DNA from: Candidatus Bipolaricaulota bacterium
GTDB taxonomy: Bacteria; Bipolaricaulota; Bipolaricaulia; UBA7950; UBA9294
DNA length: 37,915 nucleotides
Assembly (NCBI GenBank): GCA_021159055.1
Contig: JAGGSO010000121.1
Span: 1-37,915 of the forward strand
Direction: 5' to 3'
The position numbers and the translations under genes were made by a program. The notes beneath the pieces are model-generated. The model saw only the letters and a program-made list of their open reading frames with translations. It did not search any database and had not been told where the DNA came from. Positions within the stretch are counted from its first letter, which is position 1, and each line of letters starts with the position of its first letter. This document shows, in pieces, positions 23,311 to 31,391 of the stretch.

Positions 23311-23784
23311 GATCGCCCGGCGGAAGAGGAGAGCGAGTCCCCCGAGGACCCCGATCGACACGCCCAGGGCCGGGAGGAATCGGAGGGGAATACGGAGGTT
23401 GACGACGACGGCCGCCAGACCGCCGGTTCCGATGCCGACCAGTGCAAGGAGCGAAAGTACCCGACGCGCGAACCTGGAGCGGTGCTCCTGTGGGAACATG
23501 GCGATCTCGCGGCGGCTCATCCCCGCCTCGAACCCGATGAGGGCGAGCACTTCCCCGGCCAGGATCGGATAGAACCCGGATCCGGTGAACAGGAGAGAAA
23601 GACCGATCCCGCCGGAGATCCCAAGGAGTCCTTCCATCCAGCGTGCTCCCCGCGTGACCACGGCGATCCATGCTCCCGCGCACACCAGGGCGATCGTGCC
23701 GATCACCGGCTCACCATCCCAATACCCGATCGCGGCGAGGACGGCCAACCCGATGGGGTAGATGAACAGCCCGGCCCAGTTCAC
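23305..23784 (-). CDS. small membrane protein at the end of the MoxR cluster
   Basis: A 159-residue protein with about five hydrophobic segments (LFIYPIGLAVLAAIGYW, IGTIALVCAGAWIAVV, LLGISGGIGLSLLF, a segment near YPILAGEVLALIGF, and two close to the C-terminus). The start is GTG 23784, which overlaps the DUF58 stop in GTGA and has AGGAGG 6 nt upstream. A longer frame to 23817 lacks support. I recognise no family by motif. Its position after DUF58 matches the multi-pass membrane protein (DUF7519 type) found in haloarchaeal MoxR-DUF58-DUF4129 clusters; similarity is by context and topology only. Confidence 0.75.
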   Translation of the reverse strand: MNWAGLFIYPIGLAVLAAIGYWDGEPVIGTIALVCAGAWIAVVTRGARWMEGLLGISGGIGLSLLFTGSGFYPILAGEVLALIGFEAGMSRREIAMFPQEHRSRFARRVLSLLALVGIGTGGLAAVVVNLRIPLRFLPALGVSIGVLGGLALLFRRAIK

Positions 23785-25067
23785 CTGAACCTCCTCCCGC
23801 GGCGCGATAGGGCCCAATCGGTGGCGCGGGCGAGGGGCTCGTCGATCCTCCAGTCGACGACCTCCACTCCGATGCGGGCGAGGGTGTCGAGGAGGACGCG
23901 GCGGTCGAGCCGGATGATCCGGGCCGCGAGCTGCAGGCTCGCCGCGTCCGTCTTCCCGGTGTTCGCCTCGCGCCAGCGGTCGAGCGGATCAGGAGCGACG
24001 AGGATCACCTGGTAACCCCGCGTCCGCAGCAGACCGAGTGTCTCCACATCCTCCTCCCCGGCGAGCGGGCTCACCACTACGAGCTGGGAGCGGGAGGGGA
24101 AGAGGCGCGTCGGGATATAACGGAGGTCTTCAAACACCGCCTTGTCCCCGAGGGAGGCGGCGGCGAGGGAATCGAGGATCCGCTCCCGCTGGGTTCGCCC
24201 GAACCCAGGATAGGTCCAGTCGAGGATGTCCCCGTAGATGAGGAGGCCGACCCGGTTCCCCTGCGCGAGGAAGTGCGTCGCGAGGCTCGCCGCCGCATGC
24301 ACCGCTGCCGCGAACGTGTCCGCGGTGGGGGAACAATGATGGGCGCGGGCACGGGCGTCAAGGATGACGTTCACATCGGCGATCCTCTCCTGTTCGTACT
24401 CGTTCACCACGAGCCGTCCGCGCCGGGCGTAGGCACGCCAGTTGATCCGGCGCACATCGTCGCCGGGGACGTAGTGGCGACACCCGAAGAAATCGATCCC
24501 GGCCCCCCCGACGTTCGCCTTCACCGTCCCGGAGTAGACCAGGGTACGGCGGGGGCGGATCACGATCTCCTCAAGCGGCTCTGGCCGGGGGAAGACGAGG
24601 AGAGAGGAGGGGATTTCGATCCTCTCCACCTGCGGTGCGGACGAGAATCTTCCCCACCGCTTGACCACGACCGGTGGGAACTCGTACTCCCCCCGCGAAG
24701 GGCGGATCGTGTACGAGACCTCGATCCTCCCTCCGGTCGGAAGCGGGGCAAGGGCGCTCGTCTCCCCATCGGCGGCTGTCACCCCGTCCGGGAGGACCTC
24801 CTCTAGCCCGAAGCTCGTGATATCCGGACCGTGATTCTCCGCCGTCAGGACTACCTCGATCTCCTCCCCCACCGGGACGCGGGCGGGATGGATCTTGCGG
24901 CGAATTTCGACTTCAGCCTTTCCCGGATGGGAAAGGACGATCCAGGTGAAATAGACGAGGTAAGGGATGGCGAGCCCGAGCACGCGCCCGTCGTGAACGA
25001 CGATCCCGATGCTCACGAACGCCGCGGTCATCCCCGCGGCGACGGCCAACCTGGCGCGATACCCCAT
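23781..25067 (-). CDS. DUF58 protein
   Basis: A 428-residue protein, membrane-anchored by two N-terminal helices (about 5-47). A beta-rich segment (50-130) resembles DUF11-like repeats (FGLEEVLPDG). The DUF58 core block FFGCRHYVPGDDVRRINWRAYARRGRLVVNEYE lies at about 193-225. A vWA-like alpha/beta part follows, with ILDARA in place of the DxSxS metal motif. DUF58 proteins are partners of MoxR ATPases. The start ATG 25067 overlaps the MoxR stop by one base (TGATG); an upstream extension inside MoxR is a shadow. Together with MoxR it probably chaperones or activates a vWA-type target or a large assembly. The target is unknown; the secreted vWA protein encoded tail-to-tail next door is one candidate, but on the other side of the membrane. 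Confidence 0.92.
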   Translation of the reverse strand: MGYRARLAVAAGMTAAFVSIGIVVHDGRVLGLAIPYLVYFTWIVLSHPGKAEVEIRRKIHPARVPVGEEIEVVLTAENHGPDITSFGLEEVLPDGVTAADGETSALAPLPTGGRIEVSYTIRPSRGEYEFPPVVVKRWGRFSSAPQVERIEIPSSLLVFPRPEPLEEIVIRPRRTLVYSGTVKANVGGAGIDFFGCRHYVPGDDVRRINWRAYARRGRLVVNEYEQERIADVNVILDARARAHHCSPTADTFAAAVHAAASLATHFLAQGNRVGLLIYGDILDWTYPGFGRTQRERILDSLAAASLGDKAVFEDLRYIPTRLFPSRSQLVVVSPLAGEEDVETLGLLRTRGYQVILVAPDPLDRWREANTGKTDAASLQLAARIIRLDRRVLLDTLARIGVEVVDWRIDEPLARATDWALSRRGRRFR

Positions 25068-26017
25068 CAGTCGACCTTGGGGACCGGGACGAGACGGAGG
25101 ATGTTCTCCACCACGTCCTGCGGCCCGATCCGCTTCGACCACAGCTCCGGGCTGAGGATCAGTCGGTGGACGAGGGCAGGGACGGCGAGGGTCTTCACGT
25201 CGTCGGGGAGGACGTAGTCGCGCCCGTGCAGGGCGGCCCATGCGCGCGTAAGCTTGAGCAGCGCCAGCGAACCGCGCGGGCTTGCTCCCACGTACACGTT
25301 CGTGTCCGTCCGCGTCCGCTCCACGATCGAGACGATGTACGACTCCACGTCCGGGTCGACGAACACCTCCTCCACCGCCGCTCGCATCGCGAGCAGCTCC
25401 TCAGCGTTCGTCACTGAGGAAAGGACGATCTCGTCCGCCTTCCTCCCCCGCCGTCGCTCCAGGATCTCTACCTCGTCCGCGTGACTCGGGTACCCGACCT
25501 TCAGGCGCATGATGAACCGGTCGAGTTGAGCCTCGGGGAGCGGGAACGTCCCCTCGTACTCGATCGGGTTCTGGGTAGCGATCACGATGAACGGAGCAGG
25601 GAGAGGGATGGTCTCCCCCTCGATCGTCACCTGAAACTCCTGCATCGCCTCGAGCAGGGCCGATTGCGTCTTCGGGGTCGCCCGGTTGATCTCATCAGCC
25701 AGGATCAGGTGGGCGAAGATCGGCCCTTTGGACAGGACGAACTCTCCTTTATCCCGATCGAAGATGTGCGATCCGGTGATGTCACCGGGGAGGAGGTCCG
25801 GGGTGAACTGGATCCGCTTGAACTCTATCCCCAGGACCTGGGAAAAACTGCGGGCGATCAGGGTCTTGGCCAGGCCGGGATAGTCCTCGAACAGGACGTG
25901 CCCTCCGGCGAGGATCCCGGTGAGGACCAGCTCGAGAACCTCCTCCTTCCCCACGATCGCTTTGCTCACTTCGTCGATGATCGCGCGGCCCCGCGCCGCG
26001 GCTTCAGCTATCTTCAT
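25067..26017 (-). CDS. MoxR-family AAA+ ATPase
   Basis: A 316-residue AAA_3/MoxR ATPase. Walker A is EDYPGLAKT (44-52), where Ala replaces the usual Gly before Lys, a variant seen in this subfamily. Walker B is LILADEINR (104-112), sensor 1 is ATQNP (147-151), and the arginine-bearing block is PEAQLDRFIMRL (161-172). The ATP-driven MoxR ring remodels client proteins, often vWA-domain proteins or metal-centre enzymes. It is preceded by the small DUF4129-linked gene with no gap, and overlaps DUF58 by one base, so stoichiometric synthesis is likely. The start is ATG 26017, immediately after the previous gene's stop at 26018. Confidence 0.95.
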   Translation of the reverse strand: MKIAEAAARGRAIIDEVSKAIVGKEEVLELVLTGILAGGHVLFEDYPGLAKTLIARSFSQVLGIEFKRIQFTPDLLPGDITGSHIFDRDKGEFVLSKGPIFAHLILADEINRATPKTQSALLEAMQEFQVTIEGETIPLPAPFIVIATQNPIEYEGTFPLPEAQLDRFIMRLKVGYPSHADEVEILERRRGRKADEIVLSSVTNAEELLAMRAAVEEVFVDPDVESYIVSIVERTRTDTNVYVGASPRGSLALLKLTRAWAALHGRDYVLPDDVKTLAVPALVHRLILSPELWSKRIGPQDVVENILRLVPVPKVD

Positions 26018-26614
26018 TCATACCCCCTGTTCCAGTCTTTCCAGCACTGATATTGCTTTTTCCAATTTGGATTCAAACTCATACACATTCAACCCCGCCG
26101 GCGCGCGGGCACGGGCGAAGAGATCCAACACTTCGGAGTCCGTGCACCAACTCCCGTCCTCGAACCGCTCCCGCGCCGCGGCGAGGGATATCCCCTCGCG
26201 CTTGGCGATGATCCGCACCGCCGTCTTCCCCAGTTCCCGAACGATCATCCTCCGGTAGAACGGGCGACGGCGGGCCCGCGCGATCGCGATCGCCAGCGAC
26301 CGGAGCGGATCGTCCCCTTCCTCCGCTCGCTTTTCCGTTCCCTCCCCTTCTCGTGGGAGAGAACCGATGGCGCGCAAGTAGCTTCCGAACAGGAACGCCG
26401 CCATCACCAGCACTGGGACGAGCCAGATCAGGTACTGGGGGAGGAGGGAGAGGTAGAACCAGAGCCGGTAATAGGCCTGGATGATGGGGATGGCGATCGC
26501 CCTGCGGAACCCCTCCTGCAGGAAGAGGATGAACAGCAGCGTGATCAGCCCGGTCAATCCGATGGCGATGGCGCCGATCAACCATCTCCCGTGCTCGTCC
26601 TTAGGCGTAGGCAT
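26018..26614 (-). CDS. small two-helix membrane protein, resembling haloarchaeal DUF7269
   Basis: A 198-residue protein. The ATG at 26614 follows GGAGGAG at a good distance and overlaps the DUF4129 gene by 14 bp; a longer frame to 26716 is a shadow. Two hydrophobic helices (about 12-33 and 57-80) are followed by a charged linker. A helical C-terminal domain contains ELGKTAVRIIAKREGISLAAARERFEDGSWCTDSEVLDLF. That pattern (basic helix, REGI, AARERxxxGxWxxD) recalls the DUF7269 proteins encoded beside DUF4129 and DUF58 genes in haloarchaea. The comparison is from memory and needs a profile search. Its function is unknown; it probably belongs to the same membrane complex. Confidence 0.7.
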   Translation of the reverse strand: MPTPKDEHGRWLIGAIAIGLTGLITLLFILFLQEGFRRAIAIPIIQAYYRLWFYLSLLPQYLIWLVPVLVMAAFLFGSYLRAIGSLPREGEGTEKRAEEGDDPLRSLAIAIARARRRPFYRRMIVRELGKTAVRIIAKREGISLAAARERFEDGSWCTDSEVLDLFARARAPAGLNVYEFESKLEKAISVLERLEQGV

Positions 26615-27470
26615 CCCTGATCTCCTCCAGGCATGACAGAGCGGCGGCAGCGAACCTGGTCCCCTCGCGGTGGCCGTAGCGGACCTCCTCGAAGATCCCG
26701 GTGAGCCGATCGACATGTTCGTCCCGCATCCCGCGGGCGCGGAGGCGGCGGGCGAACTCGCGCGGGGTGAGGTAGTCGGGGTTCTCCACCTGTCGGGAGA
26801 GGATGTCGCACATCTCTCTATACGCCCTGATTACTACGTCCCGCGGCTCCTCTCCGTGGCGGATGCGGGCCGCCGCTGCCCCTGCCTCTTCCCCCAGCTC
26901 GGACAGGACATCGCGCCCCGCTGTTTCTGACGTGGATCGAAACCGCCGCCACGCCGCGAATCCAATTGCGACGATCCCCGCGGCCACCCCAAGCGCGATC
27001 AGGACGACCGACCAATTGGGCGGGGTTACGGTGGGCGGGACGTATTCCGGGGATGTCCCTTCCATGGGTGGCGCTGCCGTGGTTGGAGGTGAGGGAGGGG
27101 AAAACTCAGCCCGCTTCGGGTGGAAGAACGCGAGGAACACGGTGATGATGAGCAACAGAATCAGAATGGAGGGAAGCTGGCGGAGGAGGAACCGCCGGAA
27201 TTGGGAAGAGACGAGCGCCCCGACCGCGGTGACGGTGGCGGCGAGGAAGAGGATGGCGTAGAGGATGCGTTGAAACGCCGCGGCCAGCCATGTGGGTCGA
27301 TGACCGCCCGTATTCCCGACCTCCGGTGGAGCAAGCGAAGCCCCGTGTGGGACCGGTTTTCCCGGTCGAAATTGGAGGGAGGAGAACCCGCCGCTCAGGA
27401 TCGCGATCCCGGCGAATACGAGCAGGAAAAGCGCCAGGACGAGGGTTTTTTCCCGATCCGTCTCCCTCAC
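26601..27470 (-). CDS. DUF4129 membrane protein
   Basis: A 289-residue protein with several hydrophobic segments (about 9-29, 66-88, 97-115 and 150-170), a Pro-rich linker and a cytoplasmic C-terminal DUF4129 domain (about 205-285). That domain includes VIRAYREMCDILSR, LTPREFARRLRARG and IFEEVRYG, the usual core. DUF4129 is typically fused to or found with transglutaminase-like TgpA proteins in MoxR clusters; here no transglutaminase domain is present. It begins with GTG 27470, overlapping the aspS stop in GTGA, and its end overlaps the next gene, so all are translationally coupled. It could be the membrane scaffold of the MoxR-DUF58 system. Confidence 0.85.
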   Translation of the reverse strand: MRETDREKTLVLALFLLVFAGIAILSGGFSSLQFRPGKPVPHGASLAPPEVGNTGGHRPTWLAAAFQRILYAILFLAATVTAVGALVSSQFRRFLLRQLPSILILLLIITVFLAFFHPKRAEFSPPSPPTTAAPPMEGTSPEYVPPTVTPPNWSVVLIALGVAAGIVAIGFAAWRRFRSTSETAGRDVLSELGEEAGAAAARIRHGEEPRDVVIRAYREMCDILSRQVENPDYLTPREFARRLRARGMRDEHVDRLTGIFEEVRYGHREGTRFAAAALSCLEEIRDAYA

Positions 27471-29215
27471 CCCTCGTCTTTCAGCTTGAGCCCCAGTTCG
27501 TCGAGCTGCGCCGGTTCGACCGGCATCGGGGCCTCGGTGAGGGGGCAGACCCCGGTCGTCGTCTTGGGAAATGCGATCACATCGCGGAGGGATCTCTCCC
27601 CGGCCATCATCATCACCAGCCGGTCGACCCCGAGGGCGAACCCACCGTGCGGCGGCGCCCCGTACTCCAACGCGCGGAGGAAGAACCCGAACCGCAGCTC
27701 CGCATCCTCCGCGGAGATCCCGAGAAGCTTGAAGATCCGCTCCTGCAACGCACGGGAATGGATTCGGATGCTCCCGCTCCCCAGCTCGGTTCCGTTTAAC
27801 ACGAGGTCGTACGCCTCGGATAGGACCGAGAGGGGGTCCGACTCCAACCGGGGTAGGTCATCCGCCCGCGGCGAGGTGAATGGATGATGCTCGCTCGTGA
27901 GTTTTCCCTCCTCATCGAGCCCGAACAGGGGGAAGTCGGTGACCCAGAGGAAGTTCCAACCGTCCTGCGCCAGACCCTCCTTCCGCCCGACCTCGAGCCG
28001 GAGTGCTCCCATCGCCTCCTCGATCCCATCCCCGGCAAGGATGAGGATCAAATCGCCCTGTTTCGCTTCGAGGGCGCGGATGATCCCGGATAGGGCGTCG
28101 GATGAGAGATGCTTCACGATCGGAGACCGTGGTTCGGCCTCCAGCTTGATCCAAGCAAGCCCCTTTGCCCCTTCCCGCCGCGCGACTTCCTGCAGCTTGT
28201 CGATCTCCCCGCGCGAGTACCCGGCACACCCAGGGGCGTTTATCCCCAGTACCTTCCCCCCGGACTCCACCGCGGCGTCGAACACGCGGAACCCGCTTCC
28301 GCGGACGATCGAGGAGAGGTCGTGGATCTCCATCCCGAAGCGCAGATCCGGCTTGTCGGACCCGTAGCGGGCGAGGGCATCTCGGTATGAAAGCCGAGGG
28401 AACGGGGTGGAGAGCTCGATTCCCATCACCTCTCCGAACAGGCGTTGCATCATCCCCTCGAGGATCTCGAAGATCTCGTCCTTTCCGCGCGGGAAGGATA
28501 CTTCAAGGTCGAGCTGGGTAAACTCGGGTTGACGGTCGGCGCGCAGGTCCTCGTCGCGGAAGCACTTCACCAGTTGGAAATAGCGATCGATCCCCCCGAT
28601 CATGAACAGCTGCTTGAACAGCTGCGGTGACTGGGGGAGGGCGTAGAACTTCCCCGGGGCAAGACGGCTCGGGACGAGGAAGTCACGCGCCCCCTCCGGG
28701 GTCGACTTGGTCAGAAACGGCGTCTCGATCTCGATGAACCCATTATCCGAGAAGTAATCACGCATCCCCTTGAACACGCGGTGTCGCAGCCGGAGGTTGC
28801 GCTGCATCCGCTCCCGTCGCAGGTCGACATAGCGGAATCGCAGCCGCGTCTCCTCGGTGGTGTCCGACCCGTCCCCCTCGACGAGGAACGGCGGGGTGAG
28901 GGCACGGTTCAGGACCTCTATTTCCTCCACCTCAATCTCGATCTCTCCGGTCGGCATGTCAGGATTTACGTCCTTCTCCCCCCGCGGCCGCACCTTCCCC
29001 ACCACCGTGATCACGTCCTCTCGGTTCAGGTCATGCCCGATGGAGAGGCGGGGATCGCTTCCAGAGAAGATCAGCTGCACCACCCCGGTCGAATCGCGCA
29101 GATCGACGAACGTCAACCCGCCCAGGTCGCGGCGGCGCTTCACCCAACCGGCCAGCCTGACCCGCCGGCCCACGTCTTCTCCGCTGAGGCGGCCACAATA
29201 ATCGGTCCTGTACAT
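27467..29215 (-). CDS. aspS: aspartyl-tRNA synthetase (bacterial type)
   Basis: A 582-residue class IIb synthetase with the full bacterial layout: N-terminal OB anticodon domain (1-105), catalytic core, GAD insertion (about 285-410) and motif 3 near the end (GGFALGVDRLVMMMAGERSLRDVIAFPKT). Motif 2 is visible around CFRDEDLRADRQPEFTQLDLE (about 216-236). Length is within the normal 580-600 range. A GGAGGAGCGAGGG stretch lies before the ATG. It leads the operon that continues into the MoxR cluster with a 4-bp overlap. With asnS also present, Asn-tRNA can be made directly, which would fit a discriminating AspRS; this cannot be confirmed by eye. Confidence 0.97.
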   Translation of the reverse strand: MYRTDYCGRLSGEDVGRRVRLAGWVKRRRDLGGLTFVDLRDSTGVVQLIFSGSDPRLSIGHDLNREDVITVVGKVRPRGEKDVNPDMPTGEIEIEVEEIEVLNRALTPPFLVEGDGSDTTEETRLRFRYVDLRRERMQRNLRLRHRVFKGMRDYFSDNGFIEIETPFLTKSTPEGARDFLVPSRLAPGKFYALPQSPQLFKQLFMIGGIDRYFQLVKCFRDEDLRADRQPEFTQLDLEVSFPRGKDEIFEILEGMMQRLFGEVMGIELSTPFPRLSYRDALARYGSDKPDLRFGMEIHDLSSIVRGSGFRVFDAAVESGGKVLGINAPGCAGYSRGEIDKLQEVARREGAKGLAWIKLEAEPRSPIVKHLSSDALSGIIRALEAKQGDLILILAGDGIEEAMGALRLEVGRKEGLAQDGWNFLWVTDFPLFGLDEEGKLTSEHHPFTSPRADDLPRLESDPLSVLSEAYDLVLNGTELGSGSIRIHSRALQERIFKLLGISAEDAELRFGFFLRALEYGAPPHGGFALGVDRLVMMMAGERSLRDVIAFPKTTTGVCPLTEAPMPVEPAQLDELGLKLKDEG

Positions 29216-29245
29216 CCCTCGCTCCTCCGTTCGGTTGATGCGCTT

Positions 29246-29273
29246 ATTATAGGAAAGAAAGAAACTGCTGCAA
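29246..29273 (-). promoter_or_regulatory. aspS promoter
   Basis: On the minus strand TTGCAG (29273-29268) and TATAAT (29251-29246) are 16 bp apart. This is the only clear promoter seen for the aspS-MoxR cluster operon. It is back-to-back with the AbrB-PhoU gene promoter. Confidence 0.65.
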
Positions 29274-29290
29274 TGCTATAGCTGATGCAC

Positions 29291-29319
29291 TTGATATAAA
29301 GATTCGATCTTTCTATACT
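29291..29319 (+). promoter_or_regulatory. leaderless promoter with internal palindrome
   Basis: TTGATA (29291-29296) and TATACT (29314-29319) are 17 bp apart. Six bases separate TATACT from the ATG at 29326, so transcription should begin at the start codon. The spacer carries a perfect palindrome AAAGAT TCG ATCTTT (29298-29312), an ideal place for a repressor. The AbrB domain of the encoded protein is the obvious candidate. Confidence 0.65.
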
Positions 29320-29325
29320 TGCGTC

Positions 29326-30318
29326 ATGGAAAATCGGAAAGTGCAGGTAACCGGTGGGGGGACGTACTTCGTCACCCTGCCGAAGCGATGGGCGAATCGG
29401 GTCGGGATGCAGCGGGGAGCGGAGGTAACCCTGGTGGAGAACTCGACCGGGAGCCTCCTCCTTGTCCCGGAAGGGATCGATGCCCGTAACCGCGTCGTCC
29501 TGTCCCTGAGCGGGAAAGACAGGGTGTGGATCGAGCGGGCGATCATCTCCTGTTACATCACCGGGTTCGACGTGATCGAGGTGAACGGGTCGCGGATCAC
29601 CTCGGACCAGCGGCGGGCGGTGCGGGAGACAGCCCAGGCCCTGGTGGGGCTGGAGATCATGGAGGAGCAACAGGATAGGATCATCCTTCATTGCCTTGTC
29701 AGTATGCGCGATTTCGCTGCTGAAGCGACGTTGAAGCGTATCTACTCGATCACCACCGCGATGCTCCATGACGCGGTGCACGCATTCACCGCTCACGATT
29801 CCGAGCTCGCCCGCGATGTGATCGAACGGGACACCGAGGCCGACCGGCTGACGCTCGTCATGTCGCGTGAGCTCGGTCTTCTCCTGCGCGACCTCCTCCT
29901 GGAGCGGGACGTGGGGATGAGCAGGCTCCTGTTCCACGAATACCACGCGGTGGCGAAGACCCTGGAACGGATCGGAGATCATGCCGTCAAGGTCTCCCGT
30001 GCCGCCCTCGACCTCTCCTCTCCCCTCGACGCGGGGGTGATCGCGGAGATCGAGGTCCTGTACTCCGCCGCCCAGGAGGTGATCGAGGGGAGCGTGGAGG
30101 CGTTCTTGGGAGCGGACGTAACGCGGGCGAACTCCGTCCTTGCGGCCCGGGAGGATACCCCTGCCCTGGAGGAGAAGGCTCGCCTCTCCCGCGGGACGGT
30201 GCAGCTCCAGCCGCTCGCCACGATCTTCGACAGCCTGCTGCGGGTGCGGGATTACGCGTTCAACATCGCTGAAAACGCGCTCAACATGGGGGTGCCCGGG
30301 TTCCAGACAGGGGACTGA
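29326..30318 (+). CDS. AbrB-PhoU fusion, phosphate uptake regulator of archaeal type
   Basis: A 330-residue protein. Residues 1-48 form a SpoVT/AbrB swapped-hairpin DNA-binding domain (KVQVTGGGTYFVTLPKRWANRVGMQRGAEVTL). Two PhoU three-helix repeats follow (about 115-210 and 215-325), with paired acidic/charged motifs such as ERDTEADRL and KTLERIGDHAVKVSR. The second motif matches the PhoU metal cluster motif (ExxxD type). In archaea such fusions sit by phosphate transport genes and are thought to regulate them; bacterial PhoU usually lacks the DNA-binding part. No pst gene is present here. No Shine-Dalgarno precedes the ATG and the promoter is 6 nt away, so the message appears leaderless. It converges on the HD nuclease gene with a 2-bp gap. 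Confidence 0.88.
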   Translation: MENRKVQVTGGGTYFVTLPKRWANRVGMQRGAEVTLVENSTGSLLLVPEGIDARNRVVLSLSGKDRVWIERAIISCYITGFDVIEVNGSRITSDQRRAVRETAQALVGLEIMEEQQDRIILHCLVSMRDFAAEATLKRIYSITTAMLHDAVHAFTAHDSELARDVIERDTEADRLTLVMSRELGLLLRDLLLERDVGMSRLLFHEYHAVAKTLERIGDHAVKVSRAALDLSSPLDAGVIAEIEVLYSAAQEVIEGSVEAFLGADVTRANSVLAAREDTPALEEKARLSRGTVQLQPLATIFDSLLRVRDYAFNIAENALNMGVPGFQTGD

Positions 30319-30320
30319 GC

Positions 30321-31349
30321 TCACCCTTCGATGAGCTTCCCCTTGAAGAACTTGCGGCCGAGGAGCTTGTGCCAGTCGGTGAAGTCCCCCTGCTCAGTGT
30401 CCCGTTCGATGTGGAGGCGGACCATGTTCAGCTTTGCCGACAGGTTGTCGAAGTGATAGACCGCGATCGCCTCCGGGGTCTTGGGGACGATCGCCGCTCC
30501 GAACTCGAGCGTCCCGTGATGGGAGATGATGATGTGCTCGAGGAGCTCGGGGAGACGGGGATCGGGCCATGTCAGCTTCTCCGCCGCCTCCCGCACCATG
30601 TCCCGCCCGAGGAGGAGATGGCCGATCAGCTGACCGGATAGGCTGTGGTGCGGGGCGATCGGGTTCTCCAGCTCCCGTACCTTCCCGATGTCGTGCAGGA
30701 TTGCCCCGGCGATCGCCAGTCCCCTGTTCAGGTCGGGGAAGTCATCGCAGAACCGCGCCACTCCCCGTGCCACTTCCAGGGTGTGCTCGAGCAATCCGCC
30801 GAGGTAGGCATGGTGGTACTGGATCGCGGCCGGGAATTTCCGCACCGCCTCTCGGTTCTCCTCCACCAGGTTCTCCGTCAGTTGGCGGAGGGGAGGGGGC
30901 TCGATCTCCGCAATCAATCCCTTGAGCTCCGCCCACATCTCGTCGGGATCGCGCTCGCTCGTCGGGACGAGGAGTGCGGGGTCGAACCCCGGGATCTTCC
31001 CGGACTCGTGTTCGTAGGACTCCAGACGGCGGATCGTCTTCACGATCAGTTGGAGGGAGTTGCGGTAGGTCTCCGTGCTCCCCTCGACGAACACGAAGTC
31101 CCCTTCCTCGAACTGGGAGCCGTAGCGCTGTGTCGCCTCGGCCCATGCCCGGGCGGGGATCGTCCCGGAGCGGTCGGCGAGGACGAGCTCAAGGTACGGT
31201 TCCCCGTTTCGGGTCGAGCGCTGTGTCTTCTGCTTCACCAGGAAGCACTGTGAGATATGCAACCCCTCGCGCATGTCCTGGATCAGGACGTGGGTGAGGC
31301 GGTAGGGGAGCTCGTCCTTCAGGTAATCGGAAAACTTCTCGGCGGTCAT
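30321..31349 (-). CDS. YhaM-like 3'-5' exoribonuclease (OB fold plus HD domain)
   Basis: A 342-residue protein. The N-terminal OB nucleic-acid-binding fold (about 20-110) contains LELVLADRSGTIPARAW. An HD phosphohydrolase domain occupies about 165-330: HH at 179-180, LLEH (186-189), the HD pair at 219-220 in ILHDIGK, and ISHHG near 275. This architecture is that of YhaM/Cbf1, Mn-dependent nucleases that trim RNA and single-stranded DNA 3' ends. AAGGAAGGG lies before the ATG. It lies 42 bp after ftsH on the same strand and may share its transcript. Whether the substrate is RNA or DNA cannot be told. Confidence 0.88.
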   Translation of the reverse strand: MTAEKFSDYLKDELPYRLTHVLIQDMREGLHISQCFLVKQKTQRSTRNGEPYLELVLADRSGTIPARAWAEATQRYGSQFEEGDFVFVEGSTETYRNSLQLIVKTIRRLESYEHESGKIPGFDPALLVPTSERDPDEMWAELKGLIAEIEPPPLRQLTENLVEENREAVRKFPAAIQYHHAYLGGLLEHTLEVARGVARFCDDFPDLNRGLAIAGAILHDIGKVRELENPIAPHHSLSGQLIGHLLLGRDMVREAAEKLTWPDPRLPELLEHIIISHHGTLEFGAAIVPKTPEAIAVYHFDNLSAKLNMVRLHIERDTEQGDFTDWHKLLGRKFFKGKLIEG

Positions 31350-31391
31350 GCCCTTCCTTTCAGGGAGAGTGTACGAGTCCTGGCATGAAAA

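Noticed and set aside
25068-25241. N-terminal extension of the DUF58 protein into the MoxR gene
   Set aside because: The extra 58 residues are an Arg/Pro-rich shadow of MoxR. ATG 25067 overlaps the MoxR stop and begins the normal membrane helix.
29140-30324. A 394-codon open frame opposite the AbrB-PhoU gene
   Set aside because: It crosses the divergent promoter region and the aspS start, and its translation is shadow-like.
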